This document shows positions 34,624 through 43,044 of a DNA stretch of 64,000 nt, one piece after another. Source of the stretch: Leucobacter sp. cx-328 (GTDB taxonomy: Bacteria; Actinomycetota; Actinomycetes; Actinomycetales; Microbacteriaceae); assembly GCF_014530035.1 (NCBI RefSeq), contig NZ_JACVMX010000001.1:372001-436000 (forward strand), in the 5' to 3' direction. Numbering within the stretch: position 1 is the stretch's first letter; each line of letters opens with the position of its first letter. Below the pieces are notes generated by a model that had not been told where the DNA came from, did no database searches, and saw nothing but the letters and a program-made list of their open reading frames with translations. A program made the translations under genes and the position numbers.

Positions 34624-36669
34624 GTGGAAGAGAACACCGTAGACACTGCTGTCACTGTCGAAACAACAGCAAATGAAACCACTGAAGCGGCTGAGAAGCC
34701 GGTTCGCCGCCGTGCGTCGCGTCGCGTCTCTGCAGCTGCTGGTGCAGCTGCAGAGGTCGCGCCCGCGGCCGACGCGGCACCAGCTGAGGCAGCTCCGGCT
34801 GGATCAGCTACCGATGAGGCTCCGGCCGAACCAAAGAAGCGTGTGAGCCGTGCTCGCAAGAAGGTCGAGCCTGAGGCTGAGACCGCGACCGAGACCGCCG
34901 CGCCCGCAGCGAAGGCAGCACCTGCAGAGGCTCCCGCAGCATCTGAAGCTTCGGCACCCGCTGCTGATGAGGTTCCGGCCGAACCGAAGAAGCGTGTGAG
35001 CCGTGCTCGCAAGAAGGTCGAGCCTGAGGCTGAAGCAGCCGTTGAGTCGGCTGAAGCTGCGGCTCCCGCAGCGAAAGCCGAGGCAAAGACCGCAGCTCCC
35101 GTTGCAGACGCAGAGGCCCCTGCGGCTGAAGAGAAGCCAAAGCGTACTCGTCGCCGCCCAACCAAGGCCGATGCAGCTACCGAGGCACCCACTGCCGAAA
35201 ACGAAGTAGCTGCTGAAAAGCCCGCTACCGAAAAGGCAGTGAAGAACGGTCGCGCCAAGCAGACTGCACAGCCCGCAGAAGCCACCCCCGCAGCAGCTGA
35301 GGTTGGCGAGCAGGCTACCGCTGCCGAGGGCGACGATAAGCCCGCGGAAGAGACAACTGGGCGTAACCGCCAGCGTCGCAACCGTAACCGCGACAACGCT
35401 GAGCAGACTGCAAACGAGTCGAACGAGAACAACGAAGACTCGAAGCAGCGCCAGAACAAGAACTCGAAGAACGACAACGCGAAGAGCGATAAGAACGACA
35501 ACTCGCGTTCGAGTCGCACTCGTCAGCGTGACCGCAAGCGCCGTGGTAACGACGACATTGAGCTCGAGATCGCAGAAGACGATGTGCTGCTGCCGATCGC
35601 GGGTATCCTCGATATCCTCGACAACTACGCCTTCGTTCGCACCAGCGGTTACCTCCCCGGTGTGAGCGACGTGTACGTCTCGCTTGGCCAGGTCAAGAAG
35701 TACAGCCTGCGTCGTGGTGACGCAGTCGTTGGTGCGATCCGCCAGCCCCGCGAGGGTGACAACGGCAGCCGCCAGAAGTACAACGCGATCGTCAAGATCG
35801 ATTCGGTCAATGGCCGTGCCGTTGACGAAGAGGCGAAGCGTGAAGACATCACCGAGATGACTCCGATCTTCCCGACCCAGCGCATCGCGCTCGAGGTTGG
35901 CGCAGATCGACTGCTCAGCCGCACGATTGATGCCGTCGCTCCCATCGGCCTTGGCCAGCGTGCGATCATCACCGTTCCCAAGAAGCAGTCGGGTGTTCAG
36001 GTGATTTCTGAGCTCGCAGCCGATATCTCGGCAGCAGCACCCGAGGCGCACCTCATGGTCGTCCTCGCAGACGCGCAGCCCGAGGCAGCCACTGCGCTGC
36101 AGCGTTCGATCCGCGGTGAGGTTGTAGCCGCAACATTCGATCGCGGTGCGGAAGACCAGGCGACAGTCGCAGAGCTCACCATCGATCGCGCACGCCGCCT
36201 CGTTGAGCTGGGCCACGACGTCATCGTGCTCGTTGACTCGCTCAATCGCCTTGCACGTGGCTACGCACAGGCACAGCCTGCAAATCACCGCCCGGCGCTC
36301 GACGTTATTGATGAGCAGACTCTGTCGCAGCTGAAGAAGCTGCTTTCTGCCGCACGCAACCTCGAGAACGCTGGCTCGCTGACGCTCATCGCGACGCTGC
36401 AGGCAAAGGCTGAGACCGCACTGGACGCGACGCTCCTGCGCGAACTCACGCCGCTTGCAAACTCGGTCATCACGCTCGCAAAGGACGCACCCTACGGTGT
36501 CGCAATTGCGAACGCGAAGAAGTCACACACGCAGAACATCGGCGCGATGCTGTCCGCTGAGGAGATCCGCGTACGTGACGCGATCCGCGCAAAGCTTGCC
36601 GACGCAGACGCAGACGACGTGATTGCACGTCTGCGCAAGGCGAAGACGAACTCGGCACTCACCGCCTAA
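34624..36669 (+). CDS. rho: Rho-family protein with degenerate ATPase motifs (putative pseudo-Rho)
   Basis: 681 residues at the normal actinobacterial rho position (thrB-rho-prfA). Residues 1-~310 are a low-complexity arm (Ala/Glu/Lys, then Asn/Arg-rich) with no visible Rho_N helical domain. Residues ~320-400 form a good RNA-binding S1/cold-shock domain (GILDILDNYAFVRTSGYLPG, DVYVS, YSLRRGDAVVG). The ATPase domain aligns nearly gap-free, but PPKAGKT is PKKQSGV (S456-G457-V458 for G-K-T). DERPEE is DAQPEA (Ala484 for the catalytic Glu, Gln485 for Arg). The GTGN, arginine-finger and NxSGTR regions are replaced (ELTPLANSVI, YGVAIANAKK). Walker B Asp538 (VLVDSLNRLARGY), EVVAATFDR and AARNLENAGSLTLIAT persist. 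ATP hydrolysis, hence Rho-dependent termination, looks unlikely; RNA binding may remain. Confidence 0.9.
   Translation: MEENTVDTAVTVETTANETTEAAEKPVRRRASRRVSAAAGAAAEVAPAADAAPAEAAPAGSATDEAPAEPKKRVSRARKKVEPEAETATETAAPAAKAAPAEAPAASEASAPAADEVPAEPKKRVSRARKKVEPEAEAAVESAEAAAPAAKAEAKTAAPVADAEAPAAEEKPKRTRRRPTKADAATEAPTAENEVAAEKPATEKAVKNGRAKQTAQPAEATPAAAEVGEQATAAEGDDKPAEETTGRNRQRRNRNRDNAEQTANESNENNEDSKQRQNKNSKNDNAKSDKNDNSRSSRTRQRDRKRRGNDDIELEIAEDDVLLPIAGILDILDNYAFVRTSGYLPGVSDVYVSLGQVKKYSLRRGDAVVGAIRQPREGDNGSRQKYNAIVKIDSVNGRAVDEEAKREDITEMTPIFPTQRIALEVGADRLLSRTIDAVAPIGLGQRAIITVPKKQSGVQVISELAADISAAAPEAHLMVVLADAQPEAATALQRSIRGEVVAATFDRGAEDQATVAELTIDRARRLVELGHDVIVLVDSLNRLARGYAQAQPANHRPALDVIDEQTLSQLKKLLSAARNLENAGSLTLIATLQAKAETALDATLLRELTPLANSVITLAKDAPYGVAIANAKKSHTQNIGAMLSAEEIRVRDAIRAKLADADADDVIARLRKAKTNSALTA
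34821..35033 (+). repeat. 60-bp direct repeat inside the rho-like gene
   Basis: 34821-34880 and 34974-35033 are identical except for one base (synonymous CCA/CCG). They encode two copies of PAEPKKRVSRARKKVEPEAE in the low-complexity arm, evidence of a recent internal duplication. Confidence 0.9.
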
Positions 36670-36717
36670 CACCGCATACGCGGCGGTACAGACGGTAACC
36701 CAATACGGAGAGGCAAC

Positions 36718-37785
36718 ATGTTTGAACAGGTTGCGGGGCTTCTCGCAGAACACGAGGAACTCCAGGAACAGCTCGCTGATCCCGCGCTGCACGCAGACGC
36801 GGTACGCGCAAAGCGAGTAAACCGACGCTACGCTGAGCTGAGCAAGATCAAGACTGCCCACGAGCAGTGGATTCAGATTGCTGAAGATCTTGAGGCAGCG
36901 CGCGAGCTTGCGAAGGAAGATGACGCCTTCGCTGAGGAAGTGCCCGTGCTCGAAGAGGCACTTGCAGCTGGCCAGGAGAAGGTGCGCCGTCTCTTGATTC
37001 CGCGCGATCCCGACGACGCTCGTGATGTCATTCTTGAGATCAAGGGTGGCGAGGGCGGCGCTGAGTCGGCGCTCTTCGGGGCTGACCTGCTGCGCATGTA
37101 CATGCACTACGCAGAGTCCAAGGGTTGGAAGACTGAGATCATCGAGGCTGACGAGAGCGATCTCGGCGGCTACAAGAATGTTCAGGTCGCAATCAAGGCG
37201 AACCCCTCCGACCCCTCGCAGGGCGCATGGGCACACCTCAAGTACGAAGGTGGCGTGCACCGCGTGCAGCGCGTGCCTGTCACTGAGTCGCAGGGCCGCA
37301 TCCACACTTCGACCACCGGCGTGCTCGTGTACCCCGAGGCCGACGCGCCTGAAGAGGTCGAGATGCACCAGAACGATCTCAAGATCGATGTCTACCGTTC
37401 CTCGGGTCCCGGCGGTCAGTCGGTCAACACGACCGACTCAGCTGTGCGTATTACGCACGTTCCGACCGGCATCGTTGTGGCAATGCAGAACGAGAAGTCG
37501 CAGCTGCAGAACCGTGAAGCGGCAATGCGCGTCTTGCGTGCCCGCCTGCTCGCGCGTCAGCAGGAGGAAGCGGCGGCCGAGGCCTCGGCGCACCGTTCGA
37601 CTCAGATCCGCACCATGGATCGCTCCGAGCGCATTCGCACCTACAACTACCCGGAGAACCGCATCGCGGATCACCGCACCGGCTTCAAGGCATACAACCT
37701 TGACGCGGTGATGGATGGCGCGCTCGAACCGATCATCGAGTCTTGCATTCGCATGGACGAGGAGCAGCGACTCGCAGATCTCTAA
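36718..37785 (+). CDS. prfA: Peptide chain release factor 1
   Basis: 355 residues. It recognises UAG/UAA and triggers peptide release. The GGQ motif is in [20 protein letters not shown], and the anticodon-like tripeptide is PVT in [14 protein letters not shown] (family usual PxT). The N-terminal coiled region and C-terminal [20 protein letters not shown] are standard. ATG 36718 is preceded by GGAGAGG. rpmE, often between rho and prfA in other actinobacteria, is absent. prmC, which methylates the GGQ Gln and usually follows prfA, is displaced to 43045 by a transporter and cysteine module. Confidence 0.97.
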   Translation: MFEQVAGLLAEHEELQEQLADPALHADAVRAKRVNRRYAELSKIKTAHEQWIQIAEDLEAARELAKEDDAFAEEVPVLEEALAAGQEKVRRLLIPRDPDDARDVILEIKGGEGGAESALFGADLLRMYMHYAESKGWKTEIIEADESDLGGYKNVQVAIKANPSDPSQGAWAHLKYEGGVHRVQRVPVTESQGRIHTSTTGVLVYPEADAPEEVEMHQNDLKIDVYRSSGPGGQSVNTTDSAVRITHVPTGIVVAMQNEKSQLQNREAAMRVLRARLLARQQEEAAAEASAHRSTQIRTMDRSERIRTYNYPENRIADHRTGFKAYNLDAVMDGALEPIIESCIRMDEEQRLADL

Positions 37786-37800
37786 CGAGATTTCCCATTT

Positions 37801-37875
37801 GAACGGCGCATGATTGCTCGTCGTGCTCCTCCGGCTCACAGTTCGGAGGAGTACGATGAAGGTCATGCGCCGTTC
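37801..37875 (+). promoter_or_regulatory. Nested inverted repeats enclosing the MFS ribosome binding site
   Basis: Outer arms 37801-37813 and 37863-37875 are a perfect 13-bp inverted repeat (GAACGGCGCATGA and complement). Inside it CTCCTCCG (37826-37833) pairs with CGGAGGAG (37844-37851), which contains the Shine-Dalgarno sequence of the next gene. The folded RNA would hide both the SD and the ATG region. It may be a translational switch or a prfA terminator that doubles as a leader. Confidence 0.55.
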
Positions 37876-39244
37876 GAATACCCTCTTACCTTGGGTGGTG
37901 TGGGGCGTAGCAGTATTCAGTTATGTCGTCGCCGTCGTTAACCGTTCGTCACTAGCTGCCCTCGGGCCGCAGGCCCAGTCTCACTTCGGCATTGACGCAA
38001 CAACGCTCGCAATGTTCCCGGTGATCCAGCTCGCGGTATACGCGGGCATGCAGATTCCCGTGGGAATGCTTCTTGACCGTTTTGGATCGAGCCTGATGGT
38101 TCTCCTCGGCGGCGCATTCATGTTCATCGGCCAGACACTGATGGCCACGGTCACTGATCTTCCACTTGTCGTCGTGGCTCGTATCCTCGTCGGAGCGGGT
38201 GACGCGTGCGTGTTCGTAAGCGTCATGAAGATTCTTCCTGAGTGGTTCCCCATTCGGCAGATTCCGGTTGTGAGCCAGTTGACCGGCCTCCTTGGCCAGG
38301 CGGGCCAGCTCGTTTCGGTGATCCCGCTCGCGCTCGCAGTGGATCGGTTTGGCTGGCGTGCTGGCTTCCTCGGAATCGCAGCCGTTGCTTTGATCGCGAT
38401 GATCTTGATCGTTGTTGTCATGCGCGATTCGCCGTATTCGCAGACTATCGGTGAGCGGATCATTGGCAAGGAACGGGTTCTGCCTGACTCAGCGCACACC
38501 AAGGCGCCACTCACAGGTGTCGTCGCGGCGCCGCCGGCGACGTCGATGCTCCCTGTTGTGCGTCAGCGCTTCGATCTCTTCAAAATGGTGCAACGGTCTC
38601 GTCAGATTGTGTCAATGCCCGGTGTGCGCCTCGCGTTTTGGATGCATTTCACCTCGCCATTCGCGATGAACGTCTTTGTGCTTCTTTGGGGCACGCCGTT
38701 CCTCGTCGGTGGACTTGGCGTGGAGCCTGCAACCGCCAAGGGCATGTTGAGTCTGACCATCGTTGCGTCGTCGTTTGCGTCGCTCGTACTCGGACCCGTG
38801 AGCTCGCGGTTCATGGAACGTCGCGTGGCAATCTATACCGGCATTACGATTGCGATTATTGCTGTGTGGACTGCCGTCATCCTGTGGCCGGGCAACCCGC
38901 CGATGCTGCTGGTCTTCGCCTTGCTCGTTATTATGCCTATCGGTGGCCCAGCTTCGATGCTTGCCTTCGAGGTGCAACGTTCGCACACCCCAAAGAGCTT
39001 TGTCGGCTTCGGTACTGGCTTGGTGAACACGGGTGGCTTCATCGCCAGCCTCATCGCTATTTACCTTGTCGGGCTCGTGCTTGATTTGGAGGGTGCTGGC
39101 ACCCCCGAAACCTATTCGCTTGACGCGTTCAAGCTTGCGTTCGCAGTCCAGATACCCATCTGGTTGTTCGGTCTCGGCATGGTATTCCTTGAAGCTCGAC
39201 GTACCAAGGGCTGGATGCGCCGCCACGACCGCAAGCTTCGCTAG
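37856..39244 (+). CDS. MFS transporter
   Basis: 462 residues from ATG 37856, with GGAGGA five nt upstream. ATG 37865 is an alternative (TACGAT seven nt before it). Twelve hydrophobic segments, helix 1 WGVAVFSYVVAVVNRSSLAAL, loop GMLLDRFGSSLMVLLGG (motif-A-like), RILVGAGDACVFVSVMKILPEWFP in helix 4, and a ~40-residue cytoplasmic loop mid-protein. The style resembles nitrate/organic-anion MFS members, but the substrate is unknown. The last 60 residues include a long helix and basic tail. It converges with the MarR regulator gene (stops overlap by 4 nt). Confidence 0.82.
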   Translation: MKVMRRSNTLLPWVVWGVAVFSYVVAVVNRSSLAALGPQAQSHFGIDATTLAMFPVIQLAVYAGMQIPVGMLLDRFGSSLMVLLGGAFMFIGQTLMATVTDLPLVVVARILVGAGDACVFVSVMKILPEWFPIRQIPVVSQLTGLLGQAGQLVSVIPLALAVDRFGWRAGFLGIAAVALIAMILIVVVMRDSPYSQTIGERIIGKERVLPDSAHTKAPLTGVVAAPPATSMLPVVRQRFDLFKMVQRSRQIVSMPGVRLAFWMHFTSPFAMNVFVLLWGTPFLVGGLGVEPATAKGMLSLTIVASSFASLVLGPVSSRFMERRVAIYTGITIAIIAVWTAVILWPGNPPMLLVFALLVIMPIGGPASMLAFEVQRSHTPKSFVGFGTGLVNTGGFIASLIAIYLVGLVLDLEGAGTPETYSLDAFKLAFAVQIPIWLFGLGMVFLEARRTKGWMRRHDRKLR

Positions 39245-39690
39245 CGTTCTTCCTTGCGTGCGCTCGCGTGCGCCTCAACGAACTCTTCGAGGAGTTCGAC
39301 GAGTAGCCGTGCTCGATCCGCGCCCATCAGACTGAACGCAGTGTGGTACTCCTGGTAAAAGTACCCAAGGCTCTCCTCGAACTTGGCCTTGCCCAGGTCG
39401 GAAACGGTGAAGACGTACGCTGGACCGACCTCTCCTCGGCTCCGACTGAGGTACTCATGTTGCAGTGCCGCGTTTGCCTGTCGGTTAATCGTTGACTGCT
39501 CGAGGTGTAGCTCATCTGCGATTTGCTTGAGTGTTCGGGGGATTCCGTCAATGAGTAACGCAATGATGCGGAGCTCTGCAGCGCCGAGTGGCAGATGTGA
39601 GACGGCGACGCGGCGTTCACGCTCGTATCGGGTCGTTGCTGCGGCGAATCGCTCGGCGCTTTCCTGTAGGTGCTCTGGGGAATGTGGCAT
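39241..39690 (-). CDS. MarR-family transcriptional regulator
   Basis: 149 residues from ATG 39690 (AAGGGA upstream). An in-frame extension to 39753 exists but covers the operator region and is not favoured. Winged helix: LGAAELRIIALLIDGIPRTL, then KQIADELHLEQSTINRQANAA (recognition helix) and SRGEVGPAYVFTVSDLGKAKF (wing). Flanking helices give the dimer. MarR proteins sense small ligands and usually repress an adjacent exporter. Here it is divergent from the DHA2-type MFS gene with an operator-like palindrome between them, so self- and transporter-repression is likely. Confidence 0.88.
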   Translation of the reverse strand: MPHSPEHLQESAERFAAATTRYERERRVAVSHLPLGAAELRIIALLIDGIPRTLKQIADELHLEQSTINRQANAALQHEYLSRSRGEVGPAYVFTVSDLGKAKFEESLGYFYQEYHTAFSLMGADRARLLVELLEEFVEAHASARKEER

Positions 39691-39728
39691 GGCGGAGTCC
39701 CTTCGATGGTCATTGCGACAATACCAGG

Positions 39729-39768
39729 TGTGTAGAATACATAATCTATCCATTATGTAGCTTACACA
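39729..39768. promoter_or_regulatory. MarR-type operator in divergent promoter region
   Basis: TGTGTAGAATACATAAT (39729-39745) and ATTATGTAGCTTACACA (39752-39768) are inverted with 14 of 17 matches and a 6-nt centre. Its position between marR and the MFS gene and its AT-rich, pseudo-palindromic form fit a MarR dimer site. Confidence 0.65.
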
Positions 39769-39791
39769 ATGGTGTGATTTCGAAAGGACCT

Positions 39792-41207
39792 ATGTCTTCC
39801 ACGCATAACATCGAGACTGAGGAAGCGTATTCAACGGCGCGTTCGCGCCTCATTATCCTGGTGCTGGGCTTCTCAAGCCTGTGTGCATCGCTCATGCAGT
39901 CACTGGTTATCCCGGTGCAGAGCCAGCTCCCTGAACTGCTCCATACGTCGGCAGCAAATGCGTCGTGGGTGGTCACTGCAACGCTGCTTGGTGGAGCGGT
40001 GGTCATGCCAGTCGCAGGTCGCCTCGCAGACCTCATTGGCAAGCGACCCGTGCTCATTGCAACTGCATCGCTCATGCTGCTCGGCTCGGTGCTCTGCGCC
40101 GTGAGTGACGTGTTCGGTATTGTCATCGTTGGCCGTGTGTTGCAGGGCTTTGCGATGGGATACATCCCTGTAGCGATCAGCCTGGTGCGTGATGTCACCC
40201 CACCGCGGCTCGTGAACGGTGCCATCTCAGGTATCTCTGCGACGCTCGGTGTTGGTGGCGCCCTGGGGCTGCCAATTGCTGCGTGGATGGTGCAGTACTA
40301 CAGCTGGAACATGCTGTTCTGGCTCGCTGCGACCCTCGCAGCGATTATGGTGGTGCTCGCGGCCACGCTCATTCCGGGCGTTAAGCCGGCGAAGAGCGGT
40401 CGGTTCGACTACCTCGGGGCTATTGGTCTTGCGGCCGCACTCGTTGCGATTCTCGTTGGCGTCACCAAGGGCAACGAGTGGGGCTGGGCTTCAATCTCGA
40501 CACTCGGCCTTATCGGCCTTGGAGTCCTCTTGCTCCTCGCGTGGGGCTTCTTTGAACTCAAGCAAGACGAGCCTCTCGTCGACCTGCACACGACCGTACA
40601 GCTCCCGGTGCTCTTCACGAATCTTGCTGCACTGCTCGTTGGCTTCGGCATGATGGCGCAGACAATCGTGATGCCACAGTTGCTTCAGTTGCCGACTGAA
40701 ACGGGATATGGCCTGGGTCAGAGCATGCTGCAAACCGGCCTCTGGATGGCGCCATCTGGCCTCATGATGCTGCTCTTTTCACCGATTTCGAGCAGGATGC
40801 TCACCCGTTGGGGCGGTCGAGTAACGCTTATTATCGGCGCGATCGTGCTTGCCGCTGGCTATGTGTCTGGCTTCTTCTTCCTCGAGCAGCCGTGGCAGTT
40901 GACGCTCGCAGGGTGTATTGCGTGTGCCGGTGTCGGTATCGCCTACGCATCCATGCCGACGCTCATTTTGGCAAACGTGCCGCGGCACGAGGCAGCGTCG
41001 AGCGTGGGCGTGAACTCGCTGATGCGTTCGATGGGTGGCGCGGTAGCCGGCGCAGTAATGGCCATCGTGTTGACGAGTCAGCTCAGTGAGCTTGGCGCGC
41101 CGACGGAGTGGGGGTTCAAGCTGTGCTTCCTCATCGGTGCGGGGGCGGCGCTCGGTGGCGCGCTCCTTACTTCGTTTGTGCCGCGCGGAAATCCTGCGCA
41201 GCACTAG
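39792..41207 (+). CDS. DHA2-type MFS drug exporter
   Basis: 471 residues from ATG 39792, with AAAGGA close upstream. Fourteen-helix architecture. Motif A GRLADLIGKRPVLI, motif C-like ISGISATLGVGGALGLPIAAW in helix 5, and LVIPVQSQLPELLHTSAANA in loop 1-2 are typical of EmrB/QacA-like proton-driven exporters. It is divergent from the MarR regulator, the usual arrangement for an inducible efflux system. A 23-bp hairpin ends the gene. Confidence 0.88.
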   Translation: MSSTHNIETEEAYSTARSRLIILVLGFSSLCASLMQSLVIPVQSQLPELLHTSAANASWVVTATLLGGAVVMPVAGRLADLIGKRPVLIATASLMLLGSVLCAVSDVFGIVIVGRVLQGFAMGYIPVAISLVRDVTPPRLVNGAISGISATLGVGGALGLPIAAWMVQYYSWNMLFWLAATLAAIMVVLAATLIPGVKPAKSGRFDYLGAIGLAAALVAILVGVTKGNEWGWASISTLGLIGLGVLLLLAWGFFELKQDEPLVDLHTTVQLPVLFTNLAALLVGFGMMAQTIVMPQLLQLPTETGYGLGQSMLQTGLWMAPSGLMMLLFSPISSRMLTRWGGRVTLIIGAIVLAAGYVSGFFFLEQPWQLTLAGCIACAGVGIAYASMPTLILANVPRHEAASSVGVNSLMRSMGGAVAGAVMAIVLTSQLSELGAPTEWGFKLCFLIGAGAALGGALLTSFVPRGNPAQH

Positions 41208-41220
41208 GTCGGCGCGGATC

Positions 41221-41270
41221 CATACAGCAGCGGCCCCCGGTTCAATCGAACCGGGGGCCGCTGCTGTATG
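41221..41270 (+). terminator. Perfect 23-bp bidirectional hairpin
   Basis: Arms 41221-41243 and 41248-41270 are exact reverse complements around loop AATC, with no U tract. It separates the convergent MFS and cysE genes and is the longest perfect hairpin I found in the window. Confidence 0.92.
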
Positions 41271-41280
41271 CGGGGGATCG

Positions 41281-41850
41281 CTAGATCACGTAGAAATCGG
41301 CTTCGTCTGGGCGCGGCACGAGTGGCGATCCGCGCCTCCGTCGTGGCTGGGCAGGAATGCCAGTAAGCGTCGTCCAGGGTTCCGAAGATCGCACGACGAC
41401 CGCGTTCGACCCGATCGCCGAATCGTGCCCGATCTCAATGTTGCCGAGGAGCTTTGCGCCCGCCCCGATCACGACCCGATCGCCGACGGTTGGGTGGCGC
41501 TTGCCTCGATCGTGACCAGTGCCGCCAAGAGTGACACCGTGGTAGATGATGACGTCATCGCCGATAATCGCGGTTTCACCGATCACCACGCCCATGCCAT
41601 GGTCAATGAAGAGCCGGCGACCGATCGTTGCGCCAGGGTGAATCTCGACGCCTGTGAAGAATCGTGCGATCTGCGAGATCGTGCGGGGGAGTGTGCGTGC
41701 CCCGCGGCGCCACAGGCCGTGTGCGGCGCGGTGCCACCAGACTGCGTGGAGCGTCGAGTAGAGGAAGAAGATGGAAACTGACCCACGCGCGGCAGGGTCG
41801 CCGACCTTTGCCGCGTTGATGTCTTCGCGAATGCGCGAGAAGAAGGCCAT
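41281..41850 (-). CDS. cysE: Serine O-acetyltransferase
   Basis: 189 residues from ATG 41850 (AGGAG upstream). The longer frame to 41949 lacks support. It acetylates serine with acetyl-CoA to give O-acetylserine, the substrate of CysK. The left-handed beta-helix hexapeptide repeats are clear: [58 protein letters not shown]; catalytic Asp/His in IDHGMG. It is the short actinobacterial form without the long N-terminal helical domain. The C-terminus ends DFYVI, the Ile expected for docking into CysK. It lies just downstream of cysK on the same strand. Confidence 0.95.
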   Translation of the reverse strand: MAFFSRIREDINAAKVGDPAARGSVSIFFLYSTLHAVWWHRAAHGLWRRGARTLPRTISQIARFFTGVEIHPGATIGRRLFIDHGMGVVIGETAIIGDDVIIYHGVTLGGTGHDRGKRHPTVGDRVVIGAGAKLLGNIEIGHDSAIGSNAVVVRSSEPWTTLTGIPAQPRRRRGSPLVPRPDEADFYVI

Positions 41851-41883
41851 CGGAATCTCCTGGGGGGGTAGTGCTGACTTACG

Positions 41884-41933
41884 CACGAAATCGCAAGGCC
41901 AGTCACCTCGTGGTGAAGACCTTGCGATTCGTG
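41884..41933 (-). terminator. Hairpin between cysK and cysE
   Basis: CACGAAATCGCAAGG (41884-41898) pairs with CCTTGCGATTCGTG (41920-41933) with one bulged A. It may partially terminate or stabilise cysK mRNA and lower cysE expression. Confidence 0.65.
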
Positions 41934-41973
41934 GTTGAATTGCGATCATTCAGGGCGCGGATCGCCCCGCAGA

Positions 41974-42909
41974 TTACGCGTTCAGGTGGTCGTACAGAGG
42001 GGTCGAGAAGTAGCGCTCACCGAAGTCTGGAATGATAACCACGACGGTCTTGCCTGCGTTCTCGGGGCGCTTCGCAACTTCGACAGCGGCCCAGACGGCT
42101 GCGCCGCCCGAGATGCCAGCGAGGATGCCCTCGCTGGTGCCGAGTGCGCGGCCCTTTGCGATTGCGTCTGCGAGTTCGACATCGATGACCTCGTCGTAAA
42201 TCTCGCGGTCAAGGATTCCGGGAACGAAGTTTGCGCCAAGGCCCTGAATCTTGTGCGGACCAGCGGTGCCCTTGCTCAGGAGCGGCGAGTCGATCGGCTC
42301 GACAGCGATGACCTTGATCTCGGGGTTCTGCTCCTTGAGGTAGCCACCGGTGCCCGAGATGGTGCCGCCGGTACCGATGCCTGCGACGAAGATATCGACC
42401 TTACCGTCGGTGTCGTTCCAGATCTCGGGGCCCGTAGTTGCGCGGTGAATCGCAGGGTTTGCGGGGTTGTTGAACTGGCGAGCGAGCACTGCGCCGGGAG
42501 TCTCCGCGGCGATTTCTTCCGCCTTTGCAACTGCGCCCTTCATGCCGAGGGGGCCCTCAGTGAGTACGATCTCTGCGCCGTATGCTGCGAGCATCTTGCG
42601 GCGCTCGATGCTCATGGTCTCGGGCATCGTGAGGATGACTCGGTAGCCACGCGCTGCCCCGACGAATGCGAGAGCGATACCAGTGTTTCCGCTGGTTGCT
42701 TCGACAATGGTGCCGCCAGCGGGCAGCTCGCCCGAAGCCTCAGCTGCGTCGATGATGGCGATGCCGATACGGTCCTTGACCGAGCCTGCGGGGTTGTAGA
42801 ACTCAAGCTTTGCGAAGACCTGTGCGCCTGCGTCTTCGGTGACGCGGTTGAGTCGCACCAGGGGGGTATTGCCAAACGCCTGGGTGATGTTCTCGTAAGT
42901 ACGTGACAT
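41974..42909 (-). CDS. cysK: Cysteine synthase A (O-acetylserine sulfhydrylase)
   Basis: 311 residues from ATG 42909 (AGAGG upstream). The frame continues to 42975 but the family N-terminus fits [13 protein letters not shown] enzyme joining sulfide to O-acetylserine. Motifs: [12 protein letters not shown] Lys in [41 protein letters not shown], and [11 protein letters not shown]. It forms the cysteine-biosynthesis pair with cysE. It is divergent from prmC. Confidence 0.96.
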   Translation of the reverse strand: MSRTYENITQAFGNTPLVRLNRVTEDAGAQVFAKLEFYNPAGSVKDRIGIAIIDAAEASGELPAGGTIVEATSGNTGIALAFVGAARGYRVILTMPETMSIERRKMLAAYGAEIVLTEGPLGMKGAVAKAEEIAAETPGAVLARQFNNPANPAIHRATTGPEIWNDTDGKVDIFVAGIGTGGTISGTGGYLKEQNPEIKVIAVEPIDSPLLSKGTAGPHKIQGLGANFVPGILDREIYDEVIDVELADAIAKGRALGTSEGILAGISGGAAVWAAVEVAKRPENAGKTVVVIIPDFGERYFSTPLYDHLNA

Positions 42910-43044
42910 GTGGGTCGAACCTCTTCTGAATTGATAACGCGAAGCTACTGTAACTATATCCAAAACTAATGTCATCTTTTACGTCTCGTTATGGATGAGT
43001 CGAAAAGTTACAGGTGGCTCAAAGCTTGTGGGAAAGTTGTACCC

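Noticed and set aside
34624-36669. Idea that the missing Walker A in the Rho homologue is due to a frameshift or misassembly
   Set aside because: The alignment to normal Rho stays in one frame with no gap from before the P-loop through the Walker B region, and the changed residues are scattered substitutions with normal codons.
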